The notes: generated from the letters alone by a model not told the origin. 42,339 nucleotides of DNA from a virus (IMGVR_UViG_3300017728_000025:1-42339); one strand, 5' to 3'. Positions 1-9,022 are shown, counted from the first letter of the stretch. Numbers and translations are program-made.

Positions 1-437
1 ATATGCATGAACATATTATGAGGAAAGCCTATGATTTTTTCTATTTTTTTTTGTTTTTCACTGCTATCGCCTTGTTGTTCTTCATTAATTGCATCTTCGC
101 CATCTATGTAAAATTTTAATACATTAGGACGTCTGCCTCTTTCTATACGATAAGACTTGCCTTCTATTTCGAACTCTACTGTGGTAATCATTCCTTTACC
201 ATTTGTTTTGTTTATAAGGTTATCTTTTCTGATGTTTGTTAAAGCATCACCGTATAATGCATAACTTAATGCATTAATGATAGTAGTTTTACCAGTACCA
301 TTTCTGCTACCGTCTCCGCCCATGTCTAAGTTGTGGCCTAGTACAAGTGTAAGTTGACAGTTATCAAAATTAACTGCCTGTGTGTTGTTGCCAACACTCA
401 TAAAGTTCTTTGCTGATACGTTTTTAATTTTTAACAT
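1..437 (-). CDS. 46: gp46-like recombination endonuclease subunit (SbcC/Rad50 family), N-terminal part
   Basis: Reading the minus strand from ATG at 437-435 gives 145 codons that run off the left edge, so only the N-terminus is here. It starts MLKIKNVSAKNFMSVGNN and holds a Walker A P-loop, SRNGTGKTT, at residues 44-52, followed by INALSYALYGDAL. This is the usual opening of Rad50/SbcC-type SMC ATPases. In T4, gp46 is the ATPase partner of the gp47 nuclease in recombination-dependent replication and host DNA breakdown. The start overlaps the gp47 stop as TAATG and no Shine-Dalgarno is visible, so translational coupling is likely. Last gene of the gp55-gp47-gp46 operon. Family is certain from the P-loop, length and the neighbouring gp47. 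Confidence 0.93.
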   Translation of the reverse strand, partial: MLKIKNVSAKNFMSVGNNTQAVNFDNCQLTLVLGHNLDMGGDGSRNGTGKTTIINALSYALYGDALTNIRKDNLINKTNGKGMITTVEFEIEGKSYRIERGRRPNVLKFYIDGEDAINEEQQGDSSEKQKKIEKIIGFPHNMFMH

Positions 438-1453
438 TATTGGGTTTCTATGCTGTTATAGATATCTATTAAAACATCTTTTTGTACTGTATTACTTTCT
501 ATAGTTTCTAATTGCTGTATAACTATTTGGTCAACACTTTCAAAACTAATTTCGCCACCTTCATACTCCTCTTCTTCTTTAATAGGAATAAGTTGCAATT
601 CTCTTACTTTATATTGCTCAGCCATTTTTTCTCTTATAAAGTTTGCTTCTTCATATGATATGCTGATGTCAAGTTTTACTCTTGCATAAGTGTATGCATC
701 TAACAGAGTAGCATGGTCATCTAGTAATTGTTTTAATGTAAACACTTTATACTTAGGACATTCTGCCCAATTAACATATAGAGGTTCTTCTCCCCATGTT
801 AGGAACATGGCACCTCTTTCATTATCATCTACATCTGCGTAATTATGTGGGAAAGCATTGCCTATATAATGTATATTATTTTTAAACTGTCTTTTATGAA
901 AATGACCACTGAACACATACTCAGGACCACTCAGCATTTTATCATTAATGCCTCCGTGATCTGGCATCTCTACCATTGCATTCATTTTAAAATAAGGTAA
1001 TTCAAAATGACCAAACATATATTTGCATTTCATTTTTTGCACTTGTTTGAATTCGTCGCCTACTAACCAAGGTATGATTGCAACATCGTCTTGTAAAAAA
1101 TGTTCATCTACCATTACAAAGTTAGACAAGTCCCTAGCATATTCAATACTGTTTAATTCTCTTTTATCTTTATAATATAAATCGTGATTACCTGTTATAA
1201 AATAAACAGTTTCAAAGGCATCATTTAATTTTTTAAAATCTTTAATAGATGCATTCATAGTTGCAACACTAATACTTGCTCTATGGTGATTCCAGTCACC
1301 GAGGAAAATACAGGTTTCTGCATTTCTGGCTTTTGCTTCTGCAATAAACCAGTCCACGTACCTGTGACAGTCTTCTATATGTAAACGGCTATTTTGCTTT
1401 AGTCCGTAATGTATGTCCGTAAAGCAGGCCGCTGTCTTAAACAGTTGTGCCAT
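437..1453 (-). CDS. 47: gp47-like recombination endonuclease subunit (SbcD/Mre11 metallophosphoesterase)
   Basis: A 338-aa protein with the ordered motifs of calcineurin-type phosphoesterases: DIHYG (D13, H15), LGDWNHHR (D53), TGNHD (N89-H90-D91), GHFE (H149) and GHFHKRQ (H184, H186). These are the metal ligands and catalytic histidine of Mre11/SbcD. Length matches T4 gp47 (about 340 aa). It should form the nuclease half of a complex with gp46, encoded directly downstream with a one-base TAATG overlap. It begins 3 bases after the gp55 stop, with no clear Shine-Dalgarno of its own, so expression is probably coupled to gp55. The glutamate-rich stretch near residues 290-300 probably links the nuclease to the gp46-binding tail, which is inference. 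Confidence 0.95.
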   Translation of the reverse strand: MAQLFKTAACFTDIHYGLKQNSRLHIEDCHRYVDWFIAEAKARNAETCIFLGDWNHHRASISVATMNASIKDFKKLNDAFETVYFITGNHDLYYKDKRELNSIEYARDLSNFVMVDEHFLQDDVAIIPWLVGDEFKQVQKMKCKYMFGHFELPYFKMNAMVEMPDHGGINDKMLSGPEYVFSGHFHKRQFKNNIHYIGNAFPHNYADVDDNERGAMFLTWGEEPLYVNWAECPKYKVFTLKQLLDDHATLLDAYTYARVKLDISISYEEANFIREKMAEQYKVRELQLIPIKEEEEYEGGEISFESVDQIVIQQLETIESNTVQKDVLIDIYNSIETQ

Positions 1454-1456
1454 AAA

Positions 1457-2317
1457 TTAGTCTTGTGAATTTTCAGATTGTGCGGCCTCTCTAAGTACAC
1501 GCATTTCTTCTTCATGTTGGATTTGTCTACCATAACTTGGTAAATGTCCACTGTCGATTAAGATATCATCTCTAATCATCTGATTTCTTTTCTCTAAATT
1601 TAAAATTCTTGTAAAACTATTATTAACTGCGGCAGTATAATATGCAAATGGATTATCTGATTTTGCTTCATTAAATTGTAATCCTATTTGAGATAATTGC
1701 ACTAATGCTTGACCACGCATTTCATCTACGTAAGTGTAACCTCTCCAGTTTGATCTGTGTGAATATCTTTCAACTAGTTTTAAGAACATAGTTCCTAACT
1801 TGTTTGTAATTCTTCCATGATCTACACAAAACTCACCGTTACTTAAACTGCCCTGCCAATGGCTTCTTGCAACTTCTTTTATTTCACCGCCTATGTAAGC
1901 ATAATGTTTGAAGGGAGGAAAGTTTACTTTTGCTCTTGTTTCTGCTTCGTTCCTAGGATTCTTTTTTCTACCTGGCTCTAATGGAATATGTTCCATATCC
2001 ATAACTCTAAAAACTAAATCTTCTTGGTCTATGCTTTTAGGATCTATTGCAAATTCTTTTTGCTTGGGTTTATTTTTATAATCTTTAGGATCATGTAATG
2101 CCATTGCGGCTTGATATCCTGCTGATTGTATTTGTGATGCTCTGTTTTCTCTAGCAACCTTTATACTGTTTCTGTTGATTTTTTTAACGTCTTCTAAAAT
2201 TACATCAAAATTTGCATATTTGTCGTCTGCTACATAACAGTAAGTCATCTTACTTTTGTGTATTTCTTTTAGAATGTCTTTGTTGTTAAGGTAATTAACC
2301 TTTTTTGGCTGTGCCAT
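1457..2317 (-). CDS. 55: late-transcription sigma factor, gp55-like
   Basis: A 286-aa protein. The C-terminal half (about residues 180-265) looks like T4 gp55 / sigma70 region 2. It has YSHRSNWRGYTYVDEMRGQA, then NPFAYYTAAVNNSFTRILN and LEKRNQMIRDD, the helix that in sigma factors contacts core polymerase and melts the -10 region. T4 gp55 is about 185 aa, so the basic N-terminal 100 residues here (lysine- and asparagine-rich) are an extension whose role I cannot name. The product should direct host RNA polymerase to the GATAAATA late promoters seen on the plus strand. A clear ribosome site GAGGAG lies just upstream (minus strand, about 2327-2333). First gene of a minus-strand operon with gp47 and gp46. 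Confidence 0.92.
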   Translation of the reverse strand: MAQPKKVNYLNNKDILKEIHKSKMTYCYVADDKYANFDVILEDVKKINRNSIKVARENRASQIQSAGYQAAMALHDPKDYKNKPKQKEFAIDPKSIDQEDLVFRVMDMEHIPLEPGRKKNPRNEAETRAKVNFPPFKHYAYIGGEIKEVARSHWQGSLSNGEFCVDHGRITNKLGTMFLKLVERYSHRSNWRGYTYVDEMRGQALVQLSQIGLQFNEAKSDNPFAYYTAAVNNSFTRILNLEKRNQMIRDDILIDSGHLPSYGRQIQHEEEMRVLREAAQSENSQD

Positions 2318-2358
2318 ACATAACTCTCCTCAAAATTATCGTTCATTTATATTGTGTT

Positions 2359-2386
2359 ATTATACACAGTTCTTGTGCATTGTCAA
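2359..2386 (-). promoter_or_regulatory. consensus sigma70-type promoter for the gp55-gp47-gp46 operon
   Basis: On the minus strand, TTGACA (2386-2381) and TATAAT (2364-2359) are both perfect matches with a 16-base spacer. The predicted start is near 2352, about 35 bases before the gp55 ATG, leaving room for the GAGGAG ribosome site. The match suggests direct recognition by the unmodified host polymerase, as expected for an early or middle operon. Confidence 0.85.
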
Positions 2387-2390
2387 TAAG

Positions 2391-2398
2391 TATTTATA
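2391..2398 (-). promoter_or_regulatory. possible minus-strand late promoter (TATAAATA)
   Basis: The minus strand reads TATAAATA, the exact T4 late-promoter octamer, 5 bases upstream of the -35 box of the gp55 promoter. Transcription from it would start inside that -35 box and read into gp55. It could keep gp55 expressed late in infection. A chance match is possible because the region is very AT-rich. Confidence 0.4.
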
Positions 2399-2433
2399 AG
2401 AACTGGCAATTTAAAACTAGTTTTAATGAATAC

Positions 2434-2441
2434 GATAAATA
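2434..2441 (+). promoter_or_regulatory. late promoter (GATAAATA) for the gp48 operon
   Basis: GATAAATA is one base off the T4 late octamer and recurs in front of other late genes here (9891, 31174, 33994, 39775). With T4 spacing the start is near 2447, giving a leader of about 15 bases that includes AAGGAG (2451-2456), 5 bases before the gp48 ATG. Confidence 0.8.
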
Positions 2442-2461
2442 GTTACATACAAGGAGATTAA

Positions 2462-3391
2462 ATGCCAAGCGGTAGTGATTATTTAAAAGGATTAATAGGC
2501 GGAGTCGGAAACAACCTAATAGGCAAAATAGGCGGTGGAACAACTGTTACTGGAGCATTATTAGGCGGTTTATCTGATGCAGATTTCTATTCTTTCTTTT
2601 ATGATGGCAATGCAGGCCCTAGTAGAAACCCAGGAAGTAATTTATTATTTGGTGCTAGACAGCTCAGTGAACAACAATTAAAACAACAATTAGGTCAGCA
2701 AAGTAATCAGGCCGCAAGTTCTACTGCAATTAATCCTAGTGAAGGTAAAGGATTTGTAGATCATTATGACTGGAGAGCAAGATTAAGACCAAAGGGTGGC
2801 GGCGCCAAACGTTTTTACGGTAGCGAAGATAATAGTATTTTAGAGCCTATCAAATCTTCAGGTGGTTTAGTATGGCAATATACGCCGCAAATTTATGTAT
2901 CAGCATCTGCTGAATACGATCAGGCACAAATGCAAGGAATGAATTACCCTATTAATACATATCAAATGTCAACACCTCCTAGACTTACATTAACATCTAC
3001 ATTCACAGTAAACAATATAGATGAAGGTAGATATTTTGTAGCAATGATGCAGTTTGCCAGAATAGTTACAAAATCTTTTTACGGTGATAGTTCAGTAGCA
3101 GAAGGCACATTTGGAACACCACCGCCTGTAATGTTATTTGAATATTTAGGTGATCATGGTTTTAATAAAGTTCCTGTTGTTGTATTATCTTACTCTATAG
3201 AATTACCGCCCGAAGTTGATTATGTACCAGTAGAAATTAAAGTGGGAGAAAAGCCAACAACAACCTATGTTCCAACAGAATCTACTGTTACTTTTGATTT
3301 ATTACCTACATACACACCACATAAATTGCGTAAGAATTTTAATCTTAATACATTGAGAAGTGGACAAGCATATAAAGACGGATACATTTAA
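2462..3391 (+). CDS. 48: gp48-like baseplate tail tube cap protein
   Basis: A 309-aa protein. From about residue 125 it shows the pattern of marine T4-like gp48: ILEPIKSSGGLVWQYTP, an NTYQMSTPPRLTLTSTF core, MMQFARIVTKSFYGD, TPPPVMLFEYLGDHGFNKVP and PPEVDYVPVEIK, ending in TPHKLRKNF and a GYI tail. Such proteins sit on top of the hub and start tail tube growth, related to the tube protein fold. The N-terminus is glycine-rich (LIGGVGNNLIGKIGGG), possibly a membrane- or core-interacting stretch. AAGGAG sits 5 bases before the ATG. First gene of a late operon; it overlaps gp53 by one base as TAATG. Confidence 0.88.
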   Translation: MPSGSDYLKGLIGGVGNNLIGKIGGGTTVTGALLGGLSDADFYSFFYDGNAGPSRNPGSNLLFGARQLSEQQLKQQLGQQSNQAASSTAINPSEGKGFVDHYDWRARLRPKGGGAKRFYGSEDNSILEPIKSSGGLVWQYTPQIYVSASAEYDQAQMQGMNYPINTYQMSTPPRLTLTSTFTVNNIDEGRYFVAMMQFARIVTKSFYGDSSVAEGTFGTPPPVMLFEYLGDHGFNKVPVVVLSYSIELPPEVDYVPVEIKVGEKPTTTYVPTESTVTFDLLPTYTPHKLRKNFNLNTLRSGQAYKDGYI

Positions 3392-3690
3392 TGGCAGATT
3401 TTCATAGACAAGATAGTTTTTTAAGAGGAGCACAATCCTTTGATGGCTTTTTGGATGTAAACTCTTTACCTAAAATTCCTGAAGATCCTTTTGAACTTGA
3501 TTATAAAATAAAAGATGCAGAAGCAGGAAGGCCAGATATACTAGCAACAAATTTATACGGTACACCTAGACTTTGGTGGGTATTTGCTTTAAAAAATCCT
3601 GATGTCATTAAAGATCCCTTAAATGATTTTAAAGCAGGAGTTATGATAAAGATACCGTCACCGGAAACAGTCAAAAAGTTACAGGGATAA
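3391..3690 (+). CDS. 53: gp53-like baseplate wedge subunit
   Basis: A 99-aa protein. The C-terminal half has the LysM-like signature of gp53: LYGTPRLWWVFALKNPDVI then DPLNDFKAGVMIKIPSPETV. It is short against T4 gp53 (about 196 aa) but usual for the marine branch. gp53 holds baseplate wedges together during assembly around the hub. The order gp48-gp53 and the one-base overlap with gp48 support the call. The ATG is part of TAATG, so translation is likely coupled to gp48. Confidence 0.88.
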   Translation: MADFHRQDSFLRGAQSFDGFLDVNSLPKIPEDPFELDYKIKDAEAGRPDILATNLYGTPRLWWVFALKNPDVIKDPLNDFKAGVMIKIPSPETVKKLQG

Positions 3691-3694
3691 TACA

Positions 3695-6343
3695 ATGGAC
3701 GGTGTAACAACAAATAATAACTTTTTAGGTGAAATACCAACTAATCCTTTAGATCAATTTGATAATGTTACATATAATATTAAATTATATTTAATACCAC
3801 CTGACGAAGATATAGGCTCCGCACCTTTAGAAGATATAAATCCAAAATCAGATCAAGGAGGACAAACTGCTCCTAGAGGAGGATTTCTTAATGGCGCCTT
3901 TGTTGCAAAGCCAGAAAACACAGTGGTATTAGCACAAACCGGTGTCACAGGGACACTAATAGATAATTTAGTAATTACACAGGTACCATCAGGAAAAGGA
4001 TTTTCTTTAGCAAAAGAACTTTCCTGCACAATTAAACAACCGGGTGCCGCTAATTTTTTCGATATGATTGTCCTAGCAAGAAGACGTTTAGGAATAAAAG
4101 ATCGCCTTCCTTCAGGAGAGGCTTCTTCTCCTTTCTTCTTTGAAATAAATTTTCAAGGATATAGAGAATCAGGTGATGGATTTGAATCTGATGACGGTGG
4201 ACAAGTTAGGCATATTGCAGGTCCTTACAGATATAGGTGCCTATTAAAAGATGCAAATTTTTCATTAGATAGTACAGGTACAACTTACGATTTAAGTTTT
4301 GCTGTTACAAATGATGTTGCTTTCTCAGATAGAAATTTTAAAACAGAATCAACAATTACTGCTACAGGAAGCACTATAACAGAAATGATAACCTCTTTTA
4401 AGGATAGTTATAATGCTTTGAAAAAACTTAATTCCGGTAAAACTACAGATTTACCTGATCTTATAGAATTTAATTTACATAATTTAGTAAAAGAAGGACA
4501 GGATATCATTAAGGATGAGACTTTAGTAAATGAACAACAGATAGATGCTCATGTAAATACATTGTTAGACGATTCAGGTGAAACAAGATCAGACATAGTT
4601 GAAAAGGCTAAAGTTGTAGAAGGCGGTACAAATATTAAAACAGAAAAAATTAAAATAGAAGTACCGGCAGGTACCAGTATAGATAAATTTATCGGTATGG
4701 TATTAAATCGAAATAGAGATTTTATGAACGGCATTGTAAGGAGCAAAGAAAAGAACGCTCAAGGTACTAATACAACAGAAAGAGAAAAGACTAAAACTAC
4801 TAATGTAAATTGGTATAAAATAAATGGCCTTGTTAAGCAAACAAAATTTGATGAAACTAGAGGAGGGTATGCAAAAGAAATTATCTATATCCCAACAGTA
4901 TACAAAACTCCTACAGAAGCTCAGATAGCAGACCCCAAAGAATTAAATATTGAAGAAGATGAAATAAAAGCCAGAATACAGGCTATGGATATAAAGAGGG
5001 CCTATGAATATATTTTTACTGGGCGTAACGATCAAATATTAAGTGTAGATTGGAAATATAATTTTGGGTTTAATCTGCTAATACCTCCACACGGAGGAAG
5101 ATTTGGTAATGCTGTTTTAAATGAAATTGCAAATTTTTCCACTGAACCACAACGTAGTGATGACGGTTCCCTATCCGGTAAAGACCTTGCTTCGTTAGGT
5201 TCTATTTTACAAGATGCTAAAAAGTTACTAAATTTATTTAAAGCCGCAAAAGAAGGAAGTATACGAGATCTTGCCAAAGCGGCCGGATTAGATGACGCAA
5301 AGATCAAAGAGGTCATATCAGAACGTACAGGTAAGGCCGCAACAGCATTAGTAGATGCATTGTCTAATAAACAAATTGGACAGGCCGTAGCAAATGCAAT
5401 TTTACCTAAAGGTTCTTCTAATTCTGCAGGTAGTTTTACAGAAAGCGACAGGCAAATACAAATAGATAATAGTATAGGCGAAACTTACGATCCGGAGCCA
5501 AGTGGGTATATTTACGGAAACGATCTTTTAAGTGGCATAGGATTAGATATAGATATAGAACCATTTTTATCTGATGCAGATGTCAAAACGGCTGAAGACG
5601 CCGGTATAGATTTAAATAGTTTAAAACCTAATGTTGTTGAAACTATGGTAGAAAGCGAAACGTCCTCAAGTGGTCCTCCATCATATAGTAATACTTTATT
5701 TGGGTATATGTATGGGCAGAAAGACACCGCAGATATTATGTTTAATTTAGACATGACATTAAGAGGAGATCCTTGGTATTTAGGAGAAGCGGACAGGAAA
5801 GGTTATGTGAGTTTTGATAATATACCAGATGCCAAAACATCTAAATCTACAGAGGAAGGATTAGATGATTTCGGATCAGATAATTTTATTTTATTTGAAT
5901 TGAGGCAACCGCAACACTTTGACCCATTTATTAATGATGAAGATTTAAATACAGGTATGTATCCTCCTGGTAAGCAAAGTTATATGGTTACGGGTGTATA
6001 TAGGATATTAGAAGTCGAAAATAGTTTTGATAACGGTAGGTTTACGGTAAATGCTCGATGTGCTAAAGAATTTACTTTAGACTTGTCTAAATTAGATATA
6101 GATAGTTTAAGAGTTAGTGATTTACAGGATACAGCAGTTGAGGCTCAGAGACTTAGAGATGCAAAATCAATAGATCTAACAGAATCTGGAGATAGATCAT
6201 CTTACACACCTGACTTTATACAAGGTGCATTAGATACATCAAATAATTTAGGCTTAGGCTCAACGGCAGAGTCGTTAAGAGATAATGGACTTATTAGCAG
6301 TGAACAATATGATGCTTGGAAAGACAAATACGGAGGAGGATAA
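3695..6343 (+). CDS. large baseplate hub/structural protein (VrlC-like)
   Basis: An 882-aa protein between gp53 and the gp5-like spike, the place held in marine T4-like phages by the structural protein often labelled VrlC. The N-terminus (NPLDQFDNVTYNIKLYLI) and C-terminal third (TLRGDPWYLG near residue 690, then YMVTGVYRILEVENSFDNG and FTVNARCAKEF) look like phage hub proteins of the gp27/gpD type that carry the spike. The central part (about 230-600) is lysine- and glutamate-rich and then helical. No gp27 gene is otherwise visible, so this may fill that role; that is inference. AGGGA near 3682-3686 is a plausible ribosome site. The stop overlaps the next ATG as TAATG. Confidence 0.7.
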   Translation: MDGVTTNNNFLGEIPTNPLDQFDNVTYNIKLYLIPPDEDIGSAPLEDINPKSDQGGQTAPRGGFLNGAFVAKPENTVVLAQTGVTGTLIDNLVITQVPSGKGFSLAKELSCTIKQPGAANFFDMIVLARRRLGIKDRLPSGEASSPFFFEINFQGYRESGDGFESDDGGQVRHIAGPYRYRCLLKDANFSLDSTGTTYDLSFAVTNDVAFSDRNFKTESTITATGSTITEMITSFKDSYNALKKLNSGKTTDLPDLIEFNLHNLVKEGQDIIKDETLVNEQQIDAHVNTLLDDSGETRSDIVEKAKVVEGGTNIKTEKIKIEVPAGTSIDKFIGMVLNRNRDFMNGIVRSKEKNAQGTNTTEREKTKTTNVNWYKINGLVKQTKFDETRGGYAKEIIYIPTVYKTPTEAQIADPKELNIEEDEIKARIQAMDIKRAYEYIFTGRNDQILSVDWKYNFGFNLLIPPHGGRFGNAVLNEIANFSTEPQRSDDGSLSGKDLASLGSILQDAKKLLNLFKAAKEGSIRDLAKAAGLDDAKIKEVISERTGKAATALVDALSNKQIGQAVANAILPKGSSNSAGSFTESDRQIQIDNSIGETYDPEPSGYIYGNDLLSGIGLDIDIEPFLSDADVKTAEDAGIDLNSLKPNVVETMVESETSSSGPPSYSNTLFGYMYGQKDTADIMFNLDMTLRGDPWYLGEADRKGYVSFDNIPDAKTSKSTEEGLDDFGSDNFILFELRQPQHFDPFINDEDLNTGMYPPGKQSYMVTGVYRILEVENSFDNGRFTVNARCAKEFTLDLSKLDIDSLRVSDLQDTAVEAQRLRDAKSIDLTESGDRSSYTPDFIQGALDTSNNLGLGSTAESLRDNGLISSEQYDAWKDKYGGG

Positions 6344-8442
6344 TGCCTAAGAATTTTTATGTAAGCAGTGATTCCGCAGTAACTCATGGTAATCCAATTG
6401 ATAAAAAGAATACTAGTAAAAAATACTTTGGTATCTATATAGGTATAGTAGACTTTAATACAGATGCTACAAGAACAGGTAAAGTATCGGTTTACATTGC
6501 AGAATTAAATAGAGACCCTAGTGAAAGAACTTTATTTGAGTGTATGTATACGTCTCCCTTTTATGGAGGTTCTAGCACATCTTTTGTAAAATCAGATGAT
6601 GTAACACAGGAAGAAAAATCTAGGCGTTCATATGGTTTTTGGACACCACCCCCTGATGTAGGCAATGTTGTTTTAGTTGCATTTGGTGACGGCCTTTTAT
6701 CAAATCCTTTTATAATAGGCCACACAATGCCTACGCCATATAACCAGATGATACCGGGTATCCCTGGTGGCCCAAGTTTTCAAGGTGGACCATTTAATAC
6801 ACCTACAGTAGAAAAAAATAATTTCGATCCAGACGATAAACATAATGGTAAACTAAGACCTATATTTCATGACTTTGCAGAAACAATAACAAAGCAAGGT
6901 CTTATTAACGACCCAATAAGAGGTGCGACATCTAGTAGTGCTAGAAGAGAATCCCCAAGTCAAGTTTTAGGTATTTTAACAAAAGGACCTAGAGACCCTG
7001 ACGGTAAACCTTTAGGACCCGGTCATCAATTTATTATGGATGACAGTGAAAGTAATTCTAATATAAGATTAAGAACAGGTGGCGGAAATCAAATTTTACT
7101 AGACGACTCAACAGGTTCGATTTATGTTATTAATAAAAACGGTACAGCATGGTTTGAATTAGATAAAAATGGTAACATAAATGTTTTTGGCGAAGGCTCA
7201 ATGAGTTTGAGAAGTAAAGGAGACTTTAACTTAAGAGCAGATAAAAATGTTAATATTGAAGCAGGTAATGATGTAAATATAAAAGCCGCAGGTGATAATG
7301 ATGCCGGCGGATATAAAGGCATTGCAAGTAAATTAGGTGCATTAGGAATACCACCATTGGGTGTAGGCGGTTCTGTAAGAATACATGGAACGGAAGATGT
7401 TTCTATACATGCAAACTTGAACTCTCAGATTACAGCAAACGCAGGTGAACTACAATTAAGTTCTGCAGGAAGATTAACAGCAACAAGTACATTGGGTGTA
7501 GCAGTACAGTCACAGGGTTATACAACTGTTCAAGCAACAGGTAAATTAGATGTATTATCAGGAGGAGTTGCAACAGTTTCTGCAGGTGGTGTTTTAAATT
7601 TATTTGGTGCTACAATAGGATTAAACAATCCTGGAGTACCACCAACACCAGATCTTATTCCTGCTATTCCGGCGCCACAATTAGGCGGTGCAGAAAAACC
7701 AGATCAATCCTCATCTCAACCTGAATACGATAGAGAGTCGGAAGGTAATCCTATACAAAACGGTGGACAAAGACCTGAAAAAGGCCCTAGTATTAATACT
7801 ATTGTAGGTAAACTAGTTACAGCAGAACCTTACATAGGACACGGGCAATACGATCCTAGTTCAGATGATAAAGAAAGCATGGAAGAAGATATTTCTGCAG
7901 AATCAGAAACGTTAGAAAATCAAATAGATCCTACAGATGAAACACCAGCAGATGCTGATACGCCTGAAGGTACAAAGATAGGTAAAGGATTTTCAGATGC
8001 AAAAGATAAATTTGGTGATTTAAAAGACGATTTTGATGAGGCTACATCTGGTATCAAATCAATCTATGAAGATTATAACGCAGTACTAAGTGATTTTTAT
8101 GCCCTTCAAGATTTAAACTTTGCTAGTATACAGGGTCTAATGGGAATTGCAGATAAATTAGGAATTGCTATTCCGCCGTTTAGAATTCCAACGGTAACAA
8201 CTATACAACAGAAAATTATAGGACAGTCTAAAATACTAACTGACCTAGAAGCAAGACTTAATCAGTTTTCTTTAGACGGATTGGGACTGCCAGTTGATTT
8301 ACAAGATGCAGTTGTTAAAGGTATGAAAGGTGATATAAGTGGTGCCATTAACGATGCAACAGGCGGAAAAGTAGAAGACTTTAAAAATGCGGCTAAAGAC
8401 AAAGTAAATGGAGCAACAGGAGGTAGTGGCAGTGGCGGATAA
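6343..8442 (+). CDS. 5: gp5-like baseplate hub spike without lysozyme domain
   Basis: 699 aa from ATG 6343, chosen because GGAGGAGG (6332-6339) precedes it and the ATG overlaps the upstream stop. Residues about 25-130 form an OB-fold-like domain with a conserved FWTPPPDVGNVVLVAFGDG and PFIIGH. Residues about 215-433 carry the short beta repeats of a needle: IRLRTGGGNQILLDD, GDFNLRADKNVNIEAGNDVN, then a run up to VLNLFGATIGLN. This matches the OB and beta-helix parts of T4 gp5, but the lysozyme domain that sits between them in T4 is missing. A lysozyme-like gene follows instead. The C-terminal 250 residues (acidic linker, then helices, ending in a GGSGSGG tail) are extra compared with T4. Confidence 0.82.
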   Translation: MPKNFYVSSDSAVTHGNPIDKKNTSKKYFGIYIGIVDFNTDATRTGKVSVYIAELNRDPSERTLFECMYTSPFYGGSSTSFVKSDDVTQEEKSRRSYGFWTPPPDVGNVVLVAFGDGLLSNPFIIGHTMPTPYNQMIPGIPGGPSFQGGPFNTPTVEKNNFDPDDKHNGKLRPIFHDFAETITKQGLINDPIRGATSSSARRESPSQVLGILTKGPRDPDGKPLGPGHQFIMDDSESNSNIRLRTGGGNQILLDDSTGSIYVINKNGTAWFELDKNGNINVFGEGSMSLRSKGDFNLRADKNVNIEAGNDVNIKAAGDNDAGGYKGIASKLGALGIPPLGVGGSVRIHGTEDVSIHANLNSQITANAGELQLSSAGRLTATSTLGVAVQSQGYTTVQATGKLDVLSGGVATVSAGGVLNLFGATIGLNNPGVPPTPDLIPAIPAPQLGGAEKPDQSSSQPEYDRESEGNPIQNGGQRPEKGPSINTIVGKLVTAEPYIGHGQYDPSSDDKESMEEDISAESETLENQIDPTDETPADADTPEGTKIGKGFSDAKDKFGDLKDDFDEATSGIKSIYEDYNAVLSDFYALQDLNFASIQGLMGIADKLGIAIPPFRIPTVTTIQQKIIGQSKILTDLEARLNQFSLDGLGLPVDLQDAVVKGMKGDISGAINDATGGKVEDFKNAAKDKVNGATGGSGSGG

Positions 8443-9022
8443 TGTATTTGATGATGTTGTAGAAAGATTAGCAAAAAAAGGGATAGATGTCTATATAGAC
8501 GGACCTAGTATAATTTATTTACATAAAAAGACAGGATATAAATTAGTAGAATTTATAGACGGACTAGGGCCTGCTTCAGAAAGACTTGCCTTAGAAGCCG
8601 ATCTTAAAAAGGCACTTAAAGATGCACAAAGATTTATACAAGTACCTTTAAACGATAATCAATTAGGCGCAATGGCAAGTTTCATACAACACATAGGTAT
8701 AGATAATTTTGCAAAAAGTAAAGTTTTAAAAGCATTAAACGAAAAAAAATATGAAGCAGTACCAAAACTTATGCAGAACTATAGGGTAGGAAGAATGGGT
8801 AAAAAACATACTAGGCCTAAAGTTAGACAGGACTATATTGCTAGAAGAAGATACGAAGCAGAATTATTTTCTACACCAGGACATCTCAATTGGCAAGTAG
8901 AATTAGATGATGTTGAGGAAACGTTATACCCAGCACAAAGAAATCTTAGTTTTGAAGAATTAAGAGCGGTACTCAAACTTGCAAAAAGAAGAGCATATAA
9001 TAAATTAGGAATTTTCTTTTAA
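8432..9022 (+). CDS. lysozyme-like protein (GH24 C-terminal lobe), probably non-catalytic
   Basis: 196 aa from GTG 8432, which lies 8 bases after AGGAGG (8418-8423); an upstream in-frame ATG at 8408 lies before this site. Residues about 60-147 match the second lobe of T4-type lysozymes (GH24): LNDNQLGAMASFIQHIGIDNF, then LKALNEKKYEAVPKLMQNY and the ending RRRYEAELF. The usual N-terminal block with the catalytic Glu (E-x8-D-x5-T in T4 lysozyme) is not recognisable; this part reads DGPSIIYLHKKTGYKLVEF. It overlaps the gp5-like gene and probably came from its lysozyme domain. It may be a structural remnant, or a catalytic centre I fail to see. Its stop overlaps the convergent minus-strand gene. 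Confidence 0.7.
   Translation: MADNVFDDVVERLAKKGIDVYIDGPSIIYLHKKTGYKLVEFIDGLGPASERLALEADLKKALKDAQRFIQVPLNDNQLGAMASFIQHIGIDNFAKSKVLKALNEKKYEAVPKLMQNYRVGRMGKKHTRPKVRQDYIARRRYEAELFSTPGHLNWQVELDDVEETLYPAQRNLSFEELRAVLKLAKRRAYNKLGIFF

Noticed and set aside
3501-3740. 79-codon antisense frame over gp53
   Set aside because: gp53 is well supported on the plus strand; the antisense frame has no features.
8408-8431. Start of the lysozyme-like gene at ATG 8408
   Set aside because: It lies upstream of the AGGAGG at 8418-8423; GTG 8432 has ideal spacing after it.
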